Assembly (NCBI GenBank): GCA_026874595.1
Contig: CM049311.1
Location: 34,513,176 to 34,577,175, forward strand
Direction of reading: 5' to 3'
Origin: Sipunculus nudus
Lineage: Eukaryota > Annelida > Sipuncula > Golfingiida > Sipunculidae
Length of the DNA stretch: 64,000 bases
The translations under genes were made by a program, and so were the position numbers. Numbering within the stretch: position 1 is the first letter of the stretch; the number at the start of each line of letters is the position of its first letter. The notes under the pieces are model-generated. The model was not told where the DNA came from and did not search any database. It worked only from the letters and a program-made list of their open reading frames with translations. Of this stretch, positions 60,004 through 64,000 are shown in pieces.

Positions 60004-62045
60004 CAAACTAGACGACCATAGGTCGAGAGCTTGCCGGACTTAAATGACAGACAGATGGACAAACAGGACAAACTGACGGTTTTCTATCAATTGAATGACT
60101 TTTAAAGTGATTGCTTGAACGTTTGGCCTGTTGAACGACATATATCACATAAAAGAACATGAAATCAGACATAGCTCAAAACAGACAAATATACTGACAC
60201 ACCTGAGATAACAGACTACAAGTGAAGGTAGAGTTTATAATGTCGGAGATATGGCCAAAAAATGATATGGTGTGGAGGCTCTACCGCAGCATCCCCTAGC
60301 GGCCATAATCCGAAATTAAAAAATTTCTTTTGAGATATTATTGTAAGAAATGTTCCAAAATGTATATATTATTGTAAGAGATGTTTCAATTCCAAAAGGA
60401 TTCCCTCAAAACTGTGGCCTGAAGATTGCTAACTGTAAGACGCAAGATCCAGCAATCAGGCGAAAATGAGGATCACTGACAAACAGACAGACATACTGAA
60501 AAACTGTGGCCTGAAGATTGCTAACTGTAAAACGCAAGATCCAGCAAGCAGGTGAAATAGAGGATCACTGACAAACAGACAGACATACTGAAAAAGTGAC
60601 ACAAGAATAAGACCAGATGACTAACTCAGATTATGGAGAAGATTCAAAGGAAGACAATAAGTCATAGTGTTTGTAATTGAAGTTTATAGTTTTGTAGATA
60701 TGGCAAAGAAATATATATAGGGGAGAGGCGAGTGCAACGCCCCCTATTGGCAATATCCAGAAAATGAATAATCTGTTTCGAGATATTACTGTAAGATGTA
60801 AGATGTAATAGTTTAACAAGTGACCCATGGGTCATGACGCTCAGCTGCCAAGCATGACCTGCCACATCATGGGCTGAGATTCACAACTTCCAGTCACATT
60901 TTGAAGAATCAATTTGCCAATATGTTGAAATTTTCTACGACAACAGAAATATACATCACCTATGTCTGGTTAAAACACAGTGACTTGATGGTCTAAGGAA
61001 AAATGAATGATTGTTAAGCTATCAGTAACTATTCCCATAGCTTGCTTGATACCTGTCAGTCTCAAAAGAAACACCAAAAAGGGCAAATATAAGATCAAAA
61101 TATATAGCAAAAATCAAGGAAATCCATGCAAGAATTATTGAGAAACGGGTGCTTATAAATATGAAGTTTGAATCAAATTGTGTGATGCATAGATATGGCA
61201 TATGTGAAAGACTGAAGGTTTGGGTTGAACAGTTTCACTTGCAAAAAGTTCACAACCATTTAGAATAATTAAGTAGTGTGTCCTTGACCTTTGACCTTTT
61301 GAACTCGACATCGATAGGCTTCTTTCCCTATTGGTAGGTAAGCCATATATGACAAATGGAAGGTATAGATTGAAAAGTTTCCTGAAAATGACTCCACACA
61401 AAAAGTGGGTGCAGTGAACTTCACCTTTGACCTCAAATTCAACAGTTCTTTTCCCCTGTTGGCAGAGAAGCGATATCAGTGCTGGGAAGTTTGGAATGAA
61501 ATGTCTAGCTTGAAATGTTTTCACAACGTTTTAAAAAAATTGGATCCTGTGACCCTGATCTTTGATCTTGTGACCTAAAAATCTATAGGATTCTTCTCCC
61601 TCTTAGTAGGTGAAATATATGTAAAAGTTCAAAGAATTGGGATGAAAGATTTGGCTTAAAATGCATCCACAGGCATTAAATAAAGGGACTCCTGTGACCT
61701 TGACCTTTGACCTGTTGACTTCAAAATAATGATGGTTCTTCCCCTGTTAGTAGATGAGCTGTATGTGAAAGATGGAAGGTTTTGGATGAAAATTTTAGCT
61801 AAAAGAATTATTTCTGGGGGGTGCATACACACCCTGTAACTTCGAGAATATAGGTCAGTGACCTAATTTCAGGTTTGCAAGGAGATCATTTTAGAACCTC
61901 TAAGACTACATAGGGTTCATGACCCTAGCCCGTACAGTTACGATTTGTGCCATGCTAACAGACGGACGGCCGGTCAGCAGGATGGACAGATGGAAGGACG
62001 ACGGACAAAGACCCATCGCTATAGCCCAGCATGACTGAAAGTCAG
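60003..62045 (+). repeat. Segmental unit X, copy 2 (contains element C at 60816-62005)
   Basis: Nearly identical to 45905-47940, including the tandem 142 bp core and the GACGGACGGCCGG tail of the inserted element. Here the interrupted module resumes after the element (CCTTTCAAAACGGTGGCCTG near 62063), which it does not in copy 1. Confidence 0.85.
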
Positions 62046-62790
62046 CTGAGCTAAAAATGATCCTTTCAAAACGGTGGCCTGTAGAATGCTATCAGTGAAA
62101 CTCAAGAACCAAAAAGCCTGCGAATTTGAGGACAACTGACAAACAAACAGACAAACTTACAAAGGGACACAAGATGGAGACAAGATGACTTAATCAGGTT
62201 ATGGAGAAGACTCAGAGGAAGAAAATAAGCTATAGTTTATGTAATTGAGGCTTATAATTTTGGAGATATGGCCAAATAATGATATACTGGATATGTTCGA
62301 CTGCAGCGCCCTCTAGTGGACATATCCTGAAGACGACAAATGCGTTTCGTGATATTAGTGTATGACATAAGATGTAATAGTTTCAAAAGGATTCGTCCAC
62401 ATATCTGACTTGTTGATTGCTATATCTAAAGTGCAAAAACTAGCAAGCAGGCGAATATGAGGATAAATGAAAAACAGACAGACATACTGACAAAGTGACA
62501 CTAGATGGAGACCAGGTGACTTGACCATGTTTTGAAGAAGACCAAGAGAAAGAAAATAAGCTATAGTTTGTGTAATATAGGTTTACTCTTACGGAAATAT
62601 GTTCAAAAACTGATTTTTTTAGAAGGGTCAAGTGCAGCGCCCCCTAGCAGCCATATCCGGAAAATGAAAAATAATTTTTGAGATATTAGTATAATACATA
62701 AGATGAAGGAACAAACATACACGGGTGAGCAACATGCTTTCGAAAATCGAAGATTTCCGTCAAGTAATACAAGTAATAAAGTCTGGACTG
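62045..62790 (+). repeat. 330 bp monomers matching 55110-55873
   Basis: CTCF-like cores at about 62303 and 62633, then ATAAGATGAAGGAACAAACA and a hairpin at about 62736-62765. Confidence 0.75.
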
Positions 62791-62912
62791 TGCCTCCAAC
62801 ATGTATGATAATAGATAGGGCCCGGAAAGGCCGACACGCACCGCTGCACACGCCGGCTGCCCACCGTAAGGACCCTGTCGCCACTTGCGGCAATTGCACG
62901 TGTCTTCGTGAT
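62790..62912 (+). repeat. Truncated head of unit Y
   Basis: Only about 120 bp of the GC-rich head is present. It breaks off after GTGTCTTCGTGATATG into unit Z sequence. Confidence 0.75.
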
Positions 62913-64000
62913 ATGTATCAGTTTCAAAAGGATGCCTGCATATCTGTGGCCTATAGGGCATGTCACCGTGAAATCGCGAAATCTCATTCGACGAGAAACG
63001 GTGCGAGATTTTGCAAGATTTTTGGTTGGATCACCGAGAACTCACCAAGGGCTACAAGATGCGAAAATTTTGACCTCTCTAGCATAAAAACTGACAGAGT
63101 TAGAAGCTGAAAACTGCATATTTTCAAAATTCAAAGGTTTTACCCCAAAAATAGAGAAATCTGGCAATAGCGCACTTTGGCACCTATGCGCAAAAATAAG
63201 CCCATGGACCCTAGTTTAAGGTGCTGTGATGGAAATGGCCCAATGTTTAATAGTTCTGGAGGTATAGCACCAAAACAAATTTTCATGTTTTTTCATCTGC
63301 AACGCCCCCTGGCGGCCATTTCCAAAATCTGAAAAACCCGTTTCGAGATATTCTTATGTTACATAAAATATCTCAGAATCAGTAAAATTGCTGCAAATTT
63401 GAAAAATATCACGAAATTCCATGATTTCTCCCCAAAATTGCGTAACCATGGTAACAGCGAAATGAGGCAATTTGGCAGTGTTGGAAGTGGCCATGCAGTG
63501 GCAAATAAAACGGGCTACAGATTAGGTGCCTACGGCTATTTTTGACGAAGGTATGAAGAAAAAACCGTTTTTGAGCTTTTTGGCGACCCTGACCTTGACC
63601 CTTGACCGATCATGACCAAAAACAATAGGCTCCGAGAAGAACCGATTATACACTCTATCTATAAGTTTCAGGACGATTGGTGCAAAATTGTGGCCTGTAG
63701 AGCGGGGACATACAGACAAACAAACAAACGGAACTGATCAACATACTTGTCGAAATCTCTGATTCCGGCAAGCAATAAACTATAACGCGACAGAAATGGC
63801 AAACCGGCCCGCAAAGAGTGCCTGTGGTCACTTATTTTATACGGCGAACGCTATAATTTTTGCAGTCACGGGAAAGCGTGTCTGTCTTTCATACTAAAAC
63901 GCGTGCATGCATGCGTGATGGCATATGTATTTGTGCATGCGGGTTTTAATTTTTACAAAGTTGCTAAAATTTGTGGGGACCGTGTATGATTAAACAAAAG
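62913..64000 (+). repeat. Unit Z, copy 4, spanning a unit junction
   Basis: Corresponds to 48996-49207 followed without a break by 47934-48808, so it crosses the boundary between consecutive 1274 bp units. It runs off the right edge. Confidence 0.9.

Overview
This is a 64 kb piece of an AT-rich animal nuclear genome with only two genes I can support. Introns with GT..AG borders, AATAAA signals, non-LTR retrotransposon remains, an invertebrate-type TRPV channel and a Xi-class glutathionyl-hydroquinone reductase rule out a prokaryote or vertebrate. Element architecture (tandem core plus GACG/GACA tetranucleotide tail, abundant TGACCTTGACC motifs) suggests a mollusc, probably a bivalve; the species is inference.

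Layout. 1-8143: the 5' two thirds of a minus-strand glutathionyl-hydroquinone reductase gene, five exons seen, the 3' end lying beyond the left edge; its introns carry small dispersed repeats. 8144-25500: no gene, a layered repeat graveyard. It holds a decayed LINE (RT remains 9590-10840, apparently resuming near 13460) split by a tandem-core element (10843-13320); a 4.2 kb element with arms of about 0.8-0.95 kb in inverted orientation (14209-18424) that landed inside an older dispersed repeat; a second LINE RT remnant (21455-21960); and a Harbinger-like 0.8 kb non-autonomous transposon (22827-23624). 25536-27617: an apparently intronless TRPV-type cation channel, minus strand. 27700-31540: AT microsatellites, a small tandem array, otherwise nothing recognised.

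31545-64000: almost wholly repetitive. One superfamily of modules (about 330 bp monomers, higher-order units near 1.9 kb, a 1274 bp tandem unit, a 1.19 kb unit) is shuffled into a mosaic of near-identical segmental copies joined at tetranucleotide tracts and hairpins. A separate 366 bp tandem array sits at 42310-44150.

The two genes have no evident functional link. The most interesting signal is in the repeats: diverged copies keep three motifs resembling binding sites of conserved animal regulators: about 40 same-strand copies of a CTCF-like core, about 19 copies of an RFX X-box-like palindrome, and runs of nuclear-receptor half-sites. All motif comparisons were by eye against consensus sequences recalled from general knowledge; no search or statistic was run.
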